A DNA stretch of 64,000 bases from Mycolicibacterium goodii (GCF_001187505.1 NZ_CP012150.1:6916048-6980047); one strand, 5' to 3'; positions 55,255-64,000 are shown, counted from the first letter of the stretch. A program made the numbers and translations. Notes: generated from the sequence alone by a model not told the origin.

Positions 55255-55967
55255 CCGTACTGAAGGTGAAAAACCTGTCCCGCTCGTTCGGCGGCATCCA
55301 CGCCGTCAACGACGTGTCGTTCGAGGTCGACAAGGCCGAGATCGTCGGCATCATCGGACCCAACGGCAGCGGCAAGAGCACGCTGTTCAACCTGCTCACC
55401 GGCGCGATCAAAGCCGACGGCGGCAGCATCGAACTGTTCGGCCGCAACACCACCAAACTCGCGCCGTACAAGATCGCCCGCGTGGGTCTTGGCCGCACGT
55501 TCCAGATCCCGGCGTTGTTCGTGAACATGACGGTGCGCGAGAACCTCTGGACCGCCGCGGTGCAGTTCGACTGGGACAACGCCCGCGCCGACGCCGAGGC
55601 CGTCCTGGAGCAACTGGAGCTCACCCGCGTCGCCGACGACCTCGCCAACACCCTGTCCGGCGGGCAGCAGCGGCTGGTCGAGATGGGCCGCGTGCTGATG
55701 CAGAAGCCGAAGGTCGCGCTGCTCGACGAGGTCGCCGCCGGCGTGCACCCGCGACTGCGCCAGATCATGCTCGACGCCATCCGCACCCTGCGCGACGCGG
55801 GCACGACGTTCCTGATCATCGAGCACGACATGGAACTCGCGCAGGACATCTGCGACCGCATCATCGTGATGGACGCCGGAAAGATCGTGGCGCAGGGCAG
55901 CTTTGACGAGATCTCCCACGACCCGCACGTCATGGAGGCGTACCTGGGGGTGCCGACCAATGAGTGA
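55251..55967 (+). CDS. livG: Branched-chain amino acid ABC transporter ATPase (LivG-type)
   Basis: A 238-residue ATPase. Walker A GPNGSGKST, Q-loop region GLGRTFQIPALFVNMTVREN, signature LSGGQQRLVEMGR, Walker B VALLDEVAAGVHP and switch His in LIIEHDM. The GTG start overlaps the stop of livM (GTGA). The end overlaps the LivF-type gene by 8 bp. It powers transport with the LivF-type ATPase. Confidence 0.92.
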   Translation: MTVLKVKNLSRSFGGIHAVNDVSFEVDKAEIVGIIGPNGSGKSTLFNLLTGAIKADGGSIELFGRNTTKLAPYKIARVGLGRTFQIPALFVNMTVRENLWTAAVQFDWDNARADAEAVLEQLELTRVADDLANTLSGGQQRLVEMGRVLMQKPKVALLDEVAAGVHPRLRQIMLDAIRTLRDAGTTFLIIEHDMELAQDICDRIIVMDAGKIVAQGSFDEISHDPHVMEAYLGVPTNE

Positions 55968-56682
55968 GCCGAGTGAGATCACCGTCGAGAACCTCGACGC
56001 GGGCTACGGCAGCGTGCAGATTCTGCACCAGGTGTCGATGACCGCGCGCACCGGCGAGGTCACCTGCATCTTCGGACCCAACGGCTGCGGCAAGAGCACG
56101 CTGCTCAAGGCGATCGTCGGGATGATCGACCCGTGGGCCGGCACCGTGAAGATCGACGACGAGGACATCACCCACCTGCCGTCGAACAAGACGCTGGGCC
56201 GCGGCGTGGCGATGATGCCGCAGGGCGGCGGTGTGTTCCCGCAACTGTCGGTGCGGGAGAACCTGCGTATCGGCGGCTACACCCTGCGCGACAAGAAGGA
56301 ACTGGACGCAAGGATCGAGACGCTGCTCGATGAGTTCCCGCGGCTGCGTGAGCGTTACACCGTGGCGGCGGGTCAGCTGTCCGGCGGCGAGCAGATGATC
56401 CTGTCGATCGCGCGTGCGCTGGTGCTGAACCCGCGCTTTTTGCTGTTCGACGAACCGTCGGCGGGCCTGTCCCCCAAGCTCGTCGGCGACGTGCTGGTGC
56501 GCGCCGCCGAACTCGCACAGCGCGGTGTCGGCGTGCTCATGATCGAGCAGAACATCCGCGAGGCCATGCGGGTGGCCGACCGGATGTATGTCCTTGTGGG
56601 CGGACGCAACCGGTTCGACGGCACCCCCGCCGACGTCGCCGACGACCGCGAACTCATGCACCTCTATCTGGGAGGCCGCTGA
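55960..56682 (+). CDS. livF: Branched-chain amino acid ABC transporter ATPase (LivF-type)
   Basis: A 240-residue ATPase. Walker A GPNGCGKST, Q-loop MMPQGGGVFPQLSVRENL, signature LSGGEQMILSIARAL, Walker B FLLFDEPSAGLSP and switch region LMIEQNIREA, where Gln-Asn replaces the usual His-Asp, as in LivF proteins. It forms the second half of the ATPase pair. Confidence 0.92.
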   Translation: MSEPSEITVENLDAGYGSVQILHQVSMTARTGEVTCIFGPNGCGKSTLLKAIVGMIDPWAGTVKIDDEDITHLPSNKTLGRGVAMMPQGGGVFPQLSVRENLRIGGYTLRDKKELDARIETLLDEFPRLRERYTVAAGQLSGGEQMILSIARALVLNPRFLLFDEPSAGLSPKLVGDVLVRAAELAQRGVGVLMIEQNIREAMRVADRMYVLVGGRNRFDGTPADVADDRELMHLYLGGR

Positions 56683-56720
56683 ACGGCCTTCACCTGCACC
56701 GCAACCGGAGAGGAATCATC

Positions 56721-58005
56721 ATGTCCAACTACATCAACCGTCGGGTGTTCCTCGCCCGAGCCGGCCTGCTCGCGGGCGGTGTGGTGGCCGGCCCCAGCCT
56801 GCTCGCCGCGTGCGGCGGCGACACCGGCGGCGCAGGCGGGTCCAGCGACACGTTCAAGGTGGGCGCCGTGCTCGAGCTCTCCGGCGAATCGGCCACCGGC
56901 GGCCAGATCGCCCAGCGCGGCTACCAGCTGTGGGCCGACACGGTGAACAGCAAGGGCGGCTTGCAGATCGGCGACCAGAAGTACAACGTCGAGCTGATCG
57001 TGCAGGACTGCAAGAGCGATCCCGGCACCGGCGCCGACGCGGCGTCGCGCCTGGCGACCGAGGAAGGCGTCAACGCGATGTTCGGCGCCTACACCAGCGG
57101 TGTGCAGCTCGCGATGGACCCCATCTGCGCCAAGTACCGCATCCCGTGTATCGCCGGCTCGGCCGAATCCCCCAACGTGTGGAAGAACCAGCCCGCCTTC
57201 ACCTACGGCGTCATCCCCGCCGTCGACACCACCGCGGCCCGCGCGATGCAGGCCATCGTCGACACCGCCAACCCCAAACCGGTCACCGCGGCCGTCGTCG
57301 GCGCCAACGAACCGTTCTCCGACAACACCGCCGAGGGTTTCCGCTCGGGCGCGGAGGCCGCCAAGCTCAATGTGGTCCACTACTCGCTGTTCCCGCCGAA
57401 CGCCGACCTGGCGCCGGTCGCACAGGTGGTCGCCGCGCAGCGGCCCGACATCGTCGCGGTCGGCGGACACGACGTGCTGCTGGTCGACTTCGTGCGGGGC
57501 CATGGCCGCGACGGGCTACACCCCGAAAGCGATCATCGAGCACTACGGCATCACCGACGCCTCGTTCTCGCAGGCCCTGGGCCGCCAGGCCGACGGCGTG
57601 ATGGGCATCTCGGTGTGGCTGCCGAACGCGGCGTTCAGCGACGACCTGTTCGGCTCGGCCGCCGACTACGCCAAGGCGTTCCAGGACAAGTACGGTTCCG
57701 CGCCGGACTACACCGCCGCGGGCTGCAGCGCCGCCGGGCGCGTGCTGCAGGCCGCCGTCGAGAAACTCGGCGAGTCGCCGTCACTGTCGGAGGACGCCCG
57801 CGGCAAACTCAACGACCTGATCGCCCAGACCGACATGCAGACCTTCTACGGCCCCATCAAGTTCGCCACCGAAGGCGACCACTTCCACAACAACACCGCG
57901 CTCGACCCGATGCTGGTGCAGATCCAGGGCGGGCAGGTCAAGGCGATCGCCCCGCCGGATTCCGCGCAGGCGCAGATCATCTACCCGCTGCCGCCGCTGA
58001 CCTGA
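56721..58005 (+). pseudogene. ABC transporter substrate-binding lipoprotein (LivK-type), frameshifted
   Basis: A periplasmic binding protein of the amide/branched-chain amino acid type. The N-terminus has a twin-arginine motif (RRVFLARAG) and lipobox LLAAC. The first frame is good to GHDVLLVDFVR near 57495. After a run of four G (57496-57499) the family sequence continues one frame away (TPKAIIEHYGITDASFSQAL, GDHFHNNTALDPMLVQIQGG) to 58005. Removing one G repairs it. Loss would disable the transporter above, so a sequencing error should be excluded. The repaired protein is about 427 residues. Confidence 0.85.
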
Positions 58006-58012
58006 GCGCAGG

Positions 58013-58678
58013 TCAGTCCGACACCCGCGACAGCCAGTTCGAGTTCCCGTCGAACGGCTGGCCGCCGAGCACGACGGTCGGCACACCGCGGTCGGGGAAC
58101 TGGCGCAGGGCGGCACGGTTGCCGTTGGCGATGGCGATCGGGTCGTAGCCGACGAACAGGCCGAGCCGGATCAGGTCCTGCGCCAGCCGGGGCGCACCGG
58201 CACGGTCGGCGAGACCGGCCAGCTGGTCATTCGTCAGATCGGAGGGTCCACGTTCCTTCGGCTGCTGCTCGGCCGAGAAGATCTGCTCGACGAAGCGCCA
58301 CGTCACCTCACTGGACCGGGAGTAGCCGGCCACGGCGAACGCGGCGTAGATCGCGCGGCTGTCGTATGTGCCGCTGGCGGAGAGCCCTTCGAGGAAGTTC
58401 ACGAACCGGAGGTTGACGTGCAGCGAGCCGTTCTCGATGCGCCTGCCGATCTCGGCGCCCTGCTCCCGGATCATCTTCCCGCTGAACGGGCACAACGGAT
58501 CGACGTAGAGGTCGATCTGGCCGGGTGCGCCGGGGTGGCCGATGGAGATCACGTCCCCGGCGGTCGCCGCCGGGGCTGCCTGCGCGACGCCTGCGGGCCC
58601 GCACGTCAGCAGCGCCATGACCGTGCCCACGATCACCGCGAGGGCACGCACTGGCCGGGTCACCCGTGTTGTGTCCAT
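58013..58678 (-). CDS. Exported DsbA-like thioredoxin-fold protein with CPFS motif
   Basis: A 221-residue protein with a signal peptide to about residue 35 (CGPAGVAQAAPA). The DsbA-like fold is shown by QIDLYVDPLCPFSGKMIREQ and the cis-proline segment GVPTVVLGGQ. The active site is C-x-x-S, so disulfide exchange by the usual two-cysteine route is not possible; it may act as an isomerase, a mixed-disulfide reductase or a binding protein. Convergent with the binding protein gene, 7 bp apart. Confidence 0.82.
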   Translation of the reverse strand: MDTTRVTRPVRALAVIVGTVMALLTCGPAGVAQAAPAATAGDVISIGHPGAPGQIDLYVDPLCPFSGKMIREQGAEIGRRIENGSLHVNLRFVNFLEGLSASGTYDSRAIYAAFAVAGYSRSSEVTWRFVEQIFSAEQQPKERGPSDLTNDQLAGLADRAGAPRLAQDLIRLGLFVGYDPIAIANGNRAALRQFPDRGVPTVVLGGQPFDGNSNWLSRVSD

Positions 58679-59883
58679 GAACCCATCATGTCGTACCGCA
58701 CAAACCGTTGCCTTTTGGTGAGCGAATGTGAGTTCGCTTGCTCCATTAGGCAGCCTCGCCTTGCGGTGAGGCGGTCCCCGTCTGATCCACCGGGTGGTGG
58801 TGCGGGGTTGACGTTTCACGGCCTGCTGCGTCGCCCGCTGGTGCGGGTTCGGTCTCATGCGTGGCTCCACGTCCTGCCGCCGGGCCACTCCCGGCGGGAC
58901 TCTGTTCACCCCAGCAGGGTTCGCCGAGTCGGGCGAGGTTGATCGCAGCACCCAGATCACGATCGATCCGCACACCGCAGTGCTCGCAGTCAAAGACACG
59001 ATCGGCCAGCGTGAGGTTTGGCTTTCGCCTCCCACAGCCCGTGCACGTCTTCGACGACGGAAAATACCGGTCGGCTTCGATCAAATCGGAACCGTACCAA
59101 CGCGTTTTGTAACTGAGCATGCGCCGCACCTCAGCCAGCGCGGCATCAGCCAAGGCTCGGTTCAGACCCCGCTTGCGGGCGCCTCCCTTGGCACGCATGC
59201 CAGCAGCGTGCAGCGTTTCGACCACGATCACCTGGTGGTGTTGGGCCAGCGTGGTGGTGGCCTTGTGCAGCACGTCACGGCGCACCGCCGCGGCATGAGC
59301 ATGGGTGCGGCCGATGCGCGCCTGGGTGCGCAGCCACCGCTTCGACGGCACCTGCTTGGTCTTGGTGGCCGGGTCGTAGGGGCCGTGTTGGCGGGCAGCG
59401 CGGCGCTGCAAAGCCCGCAGCCGGGCGTGCGCGGCGGTCAGCGACTTCGGCGCCGGAATGCGGTCAACCTCAACACCATCGGGGGTCGCCACCACCAGCA
59501 GCGCGTCGGCTTTGACCCCGACGTCGACACCGACCACCGGATGCGCCGACCGTTGCGCGTGGGCGGGCCGCGCCTTCGCCTCGACAATCACCTGCAGGGC
59601 GCAGTGCCAGCGCCCGGCGCTGTCCTGGCGCACGGTCGCCGACAAGATCCGCGCCGTGCCGGCCTCAATCCGGCGGGCCAGCTTACGGGTCGACTCATGG
59701 GTGCGGATCGGGCCCAGCCGCGGCAGGGTGACGTGGCGGCGGTCAGCCTCAACCCGGATGGCACCGGTGGTGAACCGCACCGCCTTGCCCGCCCGGGCCG
59801 ACTTTGGCGTGTTCCCGGTGAATGAGTCCAACCAGTTTTAGAGTCCTGTAGCCCGATGTCGGGCGAGAAGGGACGATGAACGA

Positions 59884-60165
59884 ATGGCTGGTCGGAAGCG
59901 GCACTCCGCTGAGGACATCGTGCGCAAACTACGGCGTGCAGACGAGTTGGCCGCGGCAGGCAAGACCGGCGAGGAGATCGCCGCCGAACTCGAGGTGTCG
60001 CCGGCAACGCTCTACAACTGGCGCCGTACCTACGGCGGCATGGACACCGACGCCGCCAAAGAGCTCAAAGAACTGCGCGAGCAGAACGCCCGGCTCAAGC
60101 GACTGCTCGCCGAGGCTGAGCTGGTCAAAGACGCACTGCGGGAGGTCGCGAAGGGAAAATTCTGA
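59884..60165 (+). CDS. IS3-family transposase OrfA, copy 2
   Basis: Identical to the 93-residue OrfA of copy 1 at 40559: helix-turn-helix LEVSPATLYNWRRTYG and coiled tail. The frameshift A-run before the stop is at 60156-60159. Confidence 0.9.
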   Translation: MAGRKRHSAEDIVRKLRRADELAAAGKTGEEIAAELEVSPATLYNWRRTYGGMDTDAAKELKELREQNARLKRLLAEAELVKDALREVAKGKF

Positions 60166-61029
60166 GCCCAGCTGCCAAGCGCCGCGCCGTCGACATGCTC
60201 ACCACCACGTTGGGCATGTCGGAACGGCTGGCATGCAAAGCCGTTGGGCTGGCCCGCTCCACCTGCCGCCGCCTGCCATTGTCGCAGACCCCCGCCGATC
60301 CTGATGCCGAGATGCGGGCCTGGCTGCGTTCCTACGCCACCAAACATCCCGTGCCATGGGTTCCGGCGTGCCTGGGCGGCGTTGCGCTACGACGAGCGCC
60401 GTGAGGTCAACAAGAAGAAGATCCACCGCCTGTGGCGTGAGGAGGGACTGCAGGTGCGGGTGCGCAGCCCGCGTAAGCGGGCAGGGGTGTCCTCGATACC
60501 ACCGATTGAGGCCGACGCGCCGAATGTGGTGTGGGCGATCGACTTCCAGTTCGACTCCACGACCGACGGCAAGGCCATCAAGATCGCCTCAATGATCGAC
60601 GAACACACCCGGGTGTCGCTGTTGAACATCGTCGAGCGCTCGATCACTGCCGACCGGGTCGTCGACGAGCTCAAGAAGGTGTTCGCCGCAGCAGGCGGGC
60701 CACCGAAGGCGCTGCGGATGGACAATGGTCCAGAGTTCATTTCCCAAGCACTGCAACAGTTCTGCGACAGTAGGGTCGGTATGTCCTACATCCCGCCGGG
60801 CACGCCGTGGAACAACGGACACATCGAATCGTTCAACAACCGACTACGCAAGGAGTGCCTCAACCGCAACCACTGGAACACACTGCTCGAGGCCCGCGTG
60901 GTCATCGGCGACTTCAAGGAGGACCACAACCACCGACACCGACATTCAGCCCTGGGTTACCGCACACCGGCCGAGTACGCTGCGGTCTGCAGGTGCACCC
61001 ACACCCCGATGTCCTGCAGCATCAACTGA
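60156..61029 (+). pseudogene. IS3-family transposase OrfB, frameshifted, copy 2
   Basis: Same as copy 1, including the extra C at 60348-60350 that changes frame ahead of the DDE core (VVWAIDFQFD, LRMDNGPEF, NNGHIESFNNR). Because both copies share it, the base was present before the last transposition. Confidence 0.75.
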
Positions 61030-61483
61030 ATCTGGATCACACCAACCCGACTCCAAGACCGGGTGGACTCAGAAACGGGGACTCGCCAACTTGAACCGGG
61101 GGAAGCCGACCGCACGCCCTTTGCGTTGACCCGTCCGGGACTTCGACCACGCGTCCAGCCCGCGGGCCAACGCGTCCATGCCGGTGTTGTAGGCCTCCTT
61201 GGAGTTCTCGCCCCACCACGGCGCACACCACTGTTTGCGCTGATTCCACACCCGCCGCAGCGCCGGCAACGACCACCCCAACACCGGCGTCAACTCTGCT
61301 TCGGGGATGCCGTAGCTGCGCTCAGCAGCCCGCTGATCCATCACCGCCTTGACCAGGGCGAGCATGTGGTTGTGGGCGAACCGTGCCGCACCAGCATGAG
61401 AAGCCAACCCGCGCAGCTGTGTTGGTGTGGGATCCAGGGCGAAGCGGTAGGCCTGCACCACCCAACCCTCGGGTACCTCGAAC

Positions 61484-62077
61484 CTAGCCACCGTTACCGG
61501 CCTCGATGGGCTCGGTCTGCTTGGCCGCGGTCACCGCCCGCATCGCCCTGTTGCGCGCCCCACGGCGCCCATACAACCGCGCGCACATCGAGGTCAACAC
61601 CTCGATCATGTCGCGCACCAGATCATCGGTGGTCTCGCCCTGGCCGGCAACCAGGATCCTACGGCCCTGCGCGGACAACGCGGCTTCGAGGTGCTCCACA
61701 CCCAAGCGCGCCAACCGATCCCGATGCTCCACAATCACCACCGAAGCAGACGGGTCCGACAAAATCCGGCGCAACTTCGGCCGTCTCCCGTTCACACCCG
61801 ACCCCACCTCACACACCACCTCGCCGACCACATGACCATTCGAGGTGGCCCAATCAACAAGTCGCGCGACTTGGCGGTCCAGATCCTGCCGTTGATCATG
61901 CGAGGACACCCGCGCATACACCACCGTGCGACCGGCCTGCCCAGCTGCTGGGGCCTCGACCCAAATCGTCCCCGACTCCAACCGGCGAGCCGGCACCGGC
62001 ATCCGGTCCTCACGAAACCACCGATACGCCGTCTGCGGATGCACACCATTCGCACGCGCCCACTCAGACAACTTCAC
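61484..62077 (-). CDS. tnpA: IS607-family serine recombinase TnpA
   Basis: A 197-residue transposase. An N-terminal MerR-like helix-turn-helix (KLSEWARANGVHPQTAYRWF) precedes the resolvase domain. The catalytic Ser is in VVYARVSSHDQ, followed by DLDRQVARLVDWA and EHRDRLARLG. GTG at 62077 is chosen because the conserved KLSEWA begins there. It inserts circular DNA with little target specificity. Confidence 0.9.
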   Translation of the reverse strand: MKLSEWARANGVHPQTAYRWFREDRMPVPARRLESGTIWVEAPAAGQAGRTVVYARVSSHDQRQDLDRQVARLVDWATSNGHVVGEVVCEVGSGVNGRRPKLRRILSDPSASVVIVEHRDRLARLGVEHLEAALSAQGRRILVAGQGETTDDLVRDMIEVLTSMCARLYGRRGARNRAMRAVTAAKQTEPIEAGNGG

Positions 62078-62152
62078 ACACCCAGTAAAACACACATTCG
62101 ATCACGTTTACTCACATACAATCGAACAGTTCACAACCCCGCGAGGCACGGA

Positions 62153-63211
62153 TCAGGGCCGCAACTGCAGAATCCGGTCGTCACCGGCGCGAACACTGCC
62201 CCGCCCGTCGCGGTTGCTGGTGGTGAACCACAGCGTGCCGTCGGGGGCGGGCACGACGGTGCGCAGCCGCCCGTACTGCCCGACGAACAGCGGCACCGGG
62301 GCGCCGACCGACCCGTCACCGGTGACGGGAATCTGGAACAACCGCTCCCCGCGCAGCGCCGCGACCCACAGCGACCCGCCGTAGAACGCCAACCCGGACG
62401 GCGACGCCTCACCGGTGCCCCACTCGATGACCGGGTCGACCAGACCGTCGATCCCGGCGCGCCCCTCGGCCTGCGGCCACCCGTAGTTGGCGCCGGGCCG
62501 GATCAGGTTGAGCTCGTCGACCCGGTTGGCGCCGTATTCGGTGGCCCACAGCCGGCCCGCCGCGTCCCACGCCAGTCCCTGGATGTTGCGATGCCCGTAC
62601 GACCACACCGGTGAGCCGGCAAACGGGTTGTCGTCCGGGACCGTGCCGTCGGGGTTGACGCGAAGAATCTTGCCCGCCAACGATGTTCGGTCCTGCGCGA
62701 GCCGTGGGTCGCCGACCTCGCCGGTCGCGACATACAGCCTGCCGTCCGGGCCGAAGGCGATACGCCCACCGTCGTGACGGGACCCGGCGGGGATGCCGGT
62801 GAGGATCGGCGTCGGGTTGCTCAGTGCACCGTCCGCGTAGCGCATCTGCACGACGCGGTTGTCGCCGCCGGTGGTGAAGTAGGCGTACACCGTCGGGCCC
62901 GCGGTCGCCAGACCGAGCAGACCGCCCTCGCCGCGCGGTGCCACGCCGGCAACCGCGCCGATCTGTTCGACGACACCGGGCGCGGTGAGATGTTTGATTG
63001 CGGCACTGTCGCGTTCGGCGATCAGCGCGCTGCCGTCGGGCAAAAACGCAATCCCCCATGGCACATCGAGGTCGGTGGCGATGGCCGCCGGGCCCGGGGG
63101 TTCACCGCGCGATTCGACGTCCTGCGAGCAGGCGATCACCAGCAGCACGCTCGCGGCGACCGCAAGCATGGCCCGGGTCAGCCCGCTCCACATGGATCGT
63201 CGAATGGCCAC
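62153..63211 (-). CDS. PQQ-dependent sugar dehydrogenase family lipoprotein (glucose/sorbosone type)
   Basis: A 352-residue exported beta-propeller. Lipobox LLVIAC is near residue 28. Family blocks: LDVPWGIAFLPDGSALIAER, EGGLLGLA, SRHDGGRIAFGPDGRLYVAT and GHRNIQGLAWDAAGRLWATE, with a catalytic-type His in RHDGG. It would oxidise an aldose outside the membrane if PQQ is available; the cofactor is assumed from the family. The IS607 element lies just past its 3' end. Confidence 0.88.
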   Translation of the reverse strand: MAIRRSMWSGLTRAMLAVAASVLLVIACSQDVESRGEPPGPAAIATDLDVPWGIAFLPDGSALIAERDSAAIKHLTAPGVVEQIGAVAGVAPRGEGGLLGLATAGPTVYAYFTTGGDNRVVQMRYADGALSNPTPILTGIPAGSRHDGGRIAFGPDGRLYVATGEVGDPRLAQDRTSLAGKILRVNPDGTVPDDNPFAGSPVWSYGHRNIQGLAWDAAGRLWATEYGANRVDELNLIRPGANYGWPQAEGRAGIDGLVDPVIEWGTGEASPSGLAFYGGSLWVAALRGERLFQIPVTGDGSVGAPVPLFVGQYGRLRTVVPAPDGTLWFTTSNRDGRGSVRAGDDRILQLRP

Positions 63212-63230
63212 ACCGAAGTATCGCTCGCCG

Positions 63231-63335
63231 TCAGTAGCGATACCGGGCCTTCAGAATTTTCACCCCGCTGTCGTCGGCGCGATACACCAGACGGTGCTCG
63301 TCGTCGATGCGTCGCGACCAGTAGCCCGACAACTC
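63231..63335 (-). pseudogene. YoeB/Txe toxin C-terminal fragment
   Basis: The frame reads [20 protein letters not shown] and ends [10 protein letters not shown], the C-terminus of YoeB, whose catalytic His and Tyr near the end are kept. An in-frame TAG precedes it at 63336-63338 and no N-terminal half or YefM antitoxin is seen. It is about 34 of the usual 85 residues. Confidence 0.75.
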
Positions 63336-63433
63336 CTAAATCGTCACATAATCGTACAACTTTCCTGTACCACCAGCTGGGGCGTGTCACCGCGCCTTGA
63401 CAGTCCGGCCGCAGGACCCGTGAACCGGAAAAA

Positions 63434-63463
63434 GGGCCCGGACCCTGGTGTGGGTCCGGGCCC
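63434..63463 (-). terminator. Rho-independent terminator of the small secreted-protein gene
   Basis: GGGCCCGGACCC / GGGTCCGGGCCC, a perfect 12-bp stem with a 6-base loop, followed on the minus strand by five T (63429-63433). It lies 30 bp after the gene's stop. Confidence 0.85.
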
Positions 63464-63493
63464 AATCCCCCCGGCTCGGCGCTCTCCCCCGGG

Positions 63494-63703
63494 TCAGCGC
63501 CCGCGGTTGTACTGGTGGTGGTGATGCTCGGCGGTTCCCGGGGTCGGCACGTGATCCTGGTGCGGGAAGGGCTCGTGCTTGGTGACCGTGGGCCCGAAGT
63601 TGCTCGCCGAGGACTCCGCATCGGCGGTCGCGGCACCCAGCAAGATCAGGGCGGGGGCGGCGAAAGCGGCGGCAAATCCGGCGGCGCGGGCGGTGATGGT
63701 CAT
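63494..63703 (-). CDS. Small secreted histidine-rich-tailed protein
   Basis: A 69-residue protein. The signal peptide ends near residue 29 (PALILLGAATADAES). The mature 40 residues are rich in His, Pro and Thr (HEPFPHQDHVPTPG, then EHHHHQYN), which might bind metal. GAGGAG lies 6 bp before the ATG, and a strong terminator follows. No family is recognised. Confidence 0.75.
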   Translation of the reverse strand: MTITARAAGFAAAFAAPALILLGAATADAESSASNFGPTVTKHEPFPHQDHVPTPGTAEHHHHQYNRGR

Positions 63704-64000
63704 GTCGACTCCTCTGTCGGTCAAGGCTTTTCGTTATCCGTTAGGTGCCTGTGTGGCGTGTTGAGACAACAATGCCGCCTCGGAGTCGTCGGCCATATCC
63801 GACGACCGGACCGTCCACCGGACGAAACCCGTGTCCCCCGATCGGGGGAACGTTGACACCGTGCGCCCAGAGGCGTTGACTGGGGACAGCGGTTGACGCG
63901 CATGGGCATCAGACCAGGGCACGCCACCACACGGCAGAGCACTTCTCCCTGTTCTCCCCCGAGGTCCACAGGGACAACAGAAGTTGCGTTCCCTTCTGGG
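63704..64000. other. Window end without a firm gene
   Basis: No gene can be supported. A 62-codon minus-strand frame (63734-63922) ends SQHATQAPNG, but has no Shine-Dalgarno. The promoter of the small secreted-protein gene should lie near 63710-63760. Confidence 0.4.

Larger units (their letters stand above)
59805..61088 (+). mobile_element. IS3-family element, copy 2, 1284 bp
   Basis: Appears identical to copy 1 (40480-41763) at a constant offset of 19325 bp and in the same orientation. ACTT flanks both sides (59801-59804 and 61089-61092), a 4-bp target duplication. It interrupts the IS607 tnpB. Confidence 0.92.
58746..61491 (-). pseudogene. IS607 tnpB (RNA-guided nuclease family), split by IS copy 2
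   Basis: Joining 61491-61089 to 59804-58746 without the element gives one continuous frame (GFPRFK then SARAGKAVRFTTG) of about 490 codons. The RuvC-like triad is present: D in VVGVDVGVKADALL, E in VVETLHAAGM and D in DRDLGAAINLARLG. The zinc ribbon is CTGCGRRKPNL with CEHCG. TnpB proteins of this group are RNA-guided DNA nucleases whose guide RNA overlaps the 3' end of tnpB, here about 58680-58800. It overlapped tnpA by 8 bp. Confidence 0.85.
58746..62077 (-). mobile_element. IS607-family element with nested IS3 copy
   Basis: It consists of a serine recombinase tnpA and a tnpB, in the IS607 order. IS607 elements lack inverted repeats, so the outer ends are not fixed; coordinates give the coding extent. 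They probably lie between 58680 and 58745 on one side and 62078 and 62150 on the other. IS copy 2 (59805-61088) is inserted in tnpB. Confidence 0.8.

Noticed and set aside
40480..61088. A composite transposon carrying arr between two IS copies
   Set aside because: The outer flanks do not match (CCCC at the left, ACTT at the right) and each copy has its own duplication, so the copies inserted separately.
63734..63922. A 62-codon minus-strand frame near the window end
   Set aside because: No Shine-Dalgarno, no family, and it overlaps the probable promoter of the small secreted gene.
1..64000. CRISPR arrays, rRNA or riboswitches
   Set aside because: No regularly spaced repeats of 25-40 bp, no rRNA sequence and no recognisable riboswitch core were seen on reading both strands.

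Overview
The window is high-GC actinobacterial DNA, most likely from a fast-growing Mycolicibacterium close to M. smegmatis. The grounds are a rifampin ADP-ribosyltransferase (Arr) of the M. smegmatis type, DUF732, DUF4189 and DUF4352 secreted or membrane proteins, a WXG100-linked toxin locus, many GTG starts, and TANNNT -10 boxes placed for leaderless transcription. No database search was possible; species is inference.

Layout. (1) 1-9.2 kb is ordinary chromosome: the 5' part of ilvD, a divergent MmyB-type regulator/SRPBCC/sulfatase operon, a SEC-C protein, an HNH protein and a frameshifted SMP-30/gluconolactonase lipoprotein. (2) 9.3-14.1 kb is a tightly overlapping four-gene minus-strand operon: a MazG-like plus OGG-like fusion, a Rad50/RloC-like ATPase with a zinc hook, a small HEPN-like protein and an unknown. 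It looks like an undescribed or poorly described defence operon. (3) 14.4-20 kb holds an IS3-family element inside metallophosphoesterase remnants, an NrtR-like regulator divergent from an ADP-ribosylglycohydrolase/phosphatase fusion, and a DUF4189 protein. (4) 19.8-26.8 kb is an operon led by a 2120-residue HEPN/transglutaminase-like/DUF4011/SF1 helicase/Vsr-fold nuclease/DUF3320 protein with two small partners. (5) 27.6-40.1 kb is a compound defence locus. A Druantia III-like pair (DUF1998 helicase plus a 1031-residue partner) faces a divergent type II restriction-modification module made of a NaeI-type endonuclease, a cytosine-C5 methyltransferase, an HNH endonuclease and Vsr. (6) 40.1-48.3 kb has a RusA-like pseudogene broken by a stop codon and by IS copy 1, small secreted proteins, DUF2786 and ERCC4-Lsr2 proteins, and hipBA. 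(7) 48.5-52.6 kb is a WXG100/polymorphic nuclease toxin with a coupled immunity gene, a second broken toxin tip and paralogous orphan immunity genes. (8) 52.7-64 kb returns to chromosome-like genes: arr, a five-gene branched-chain amino acid ABC transporter whose binding protein is frameshifted, a DsbA-like protein, an IS607 element whose tnpB is split by IS copy 2, a sugar dehydrogenase, a YoeB fragment and a small secreted protein.

Taken together, 9-53 kb reads as a defence and mobile-element island. Several layers could act on incoming DNA: restriction by NaeI-type cleavage with Vsr mending the mutagenic cost of 5mC, helicase-nuclease systems, and probable RNase or toxin modules (HEPN, HipA, WXG toxin). 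Repeated IS3 insertions, an IS remnant at the edge of the Druantia-like operon and several gene wrecks show active turnover. Three otherwise conserved genes carry single-base frameshifts, which may be real decay or sequence errors.
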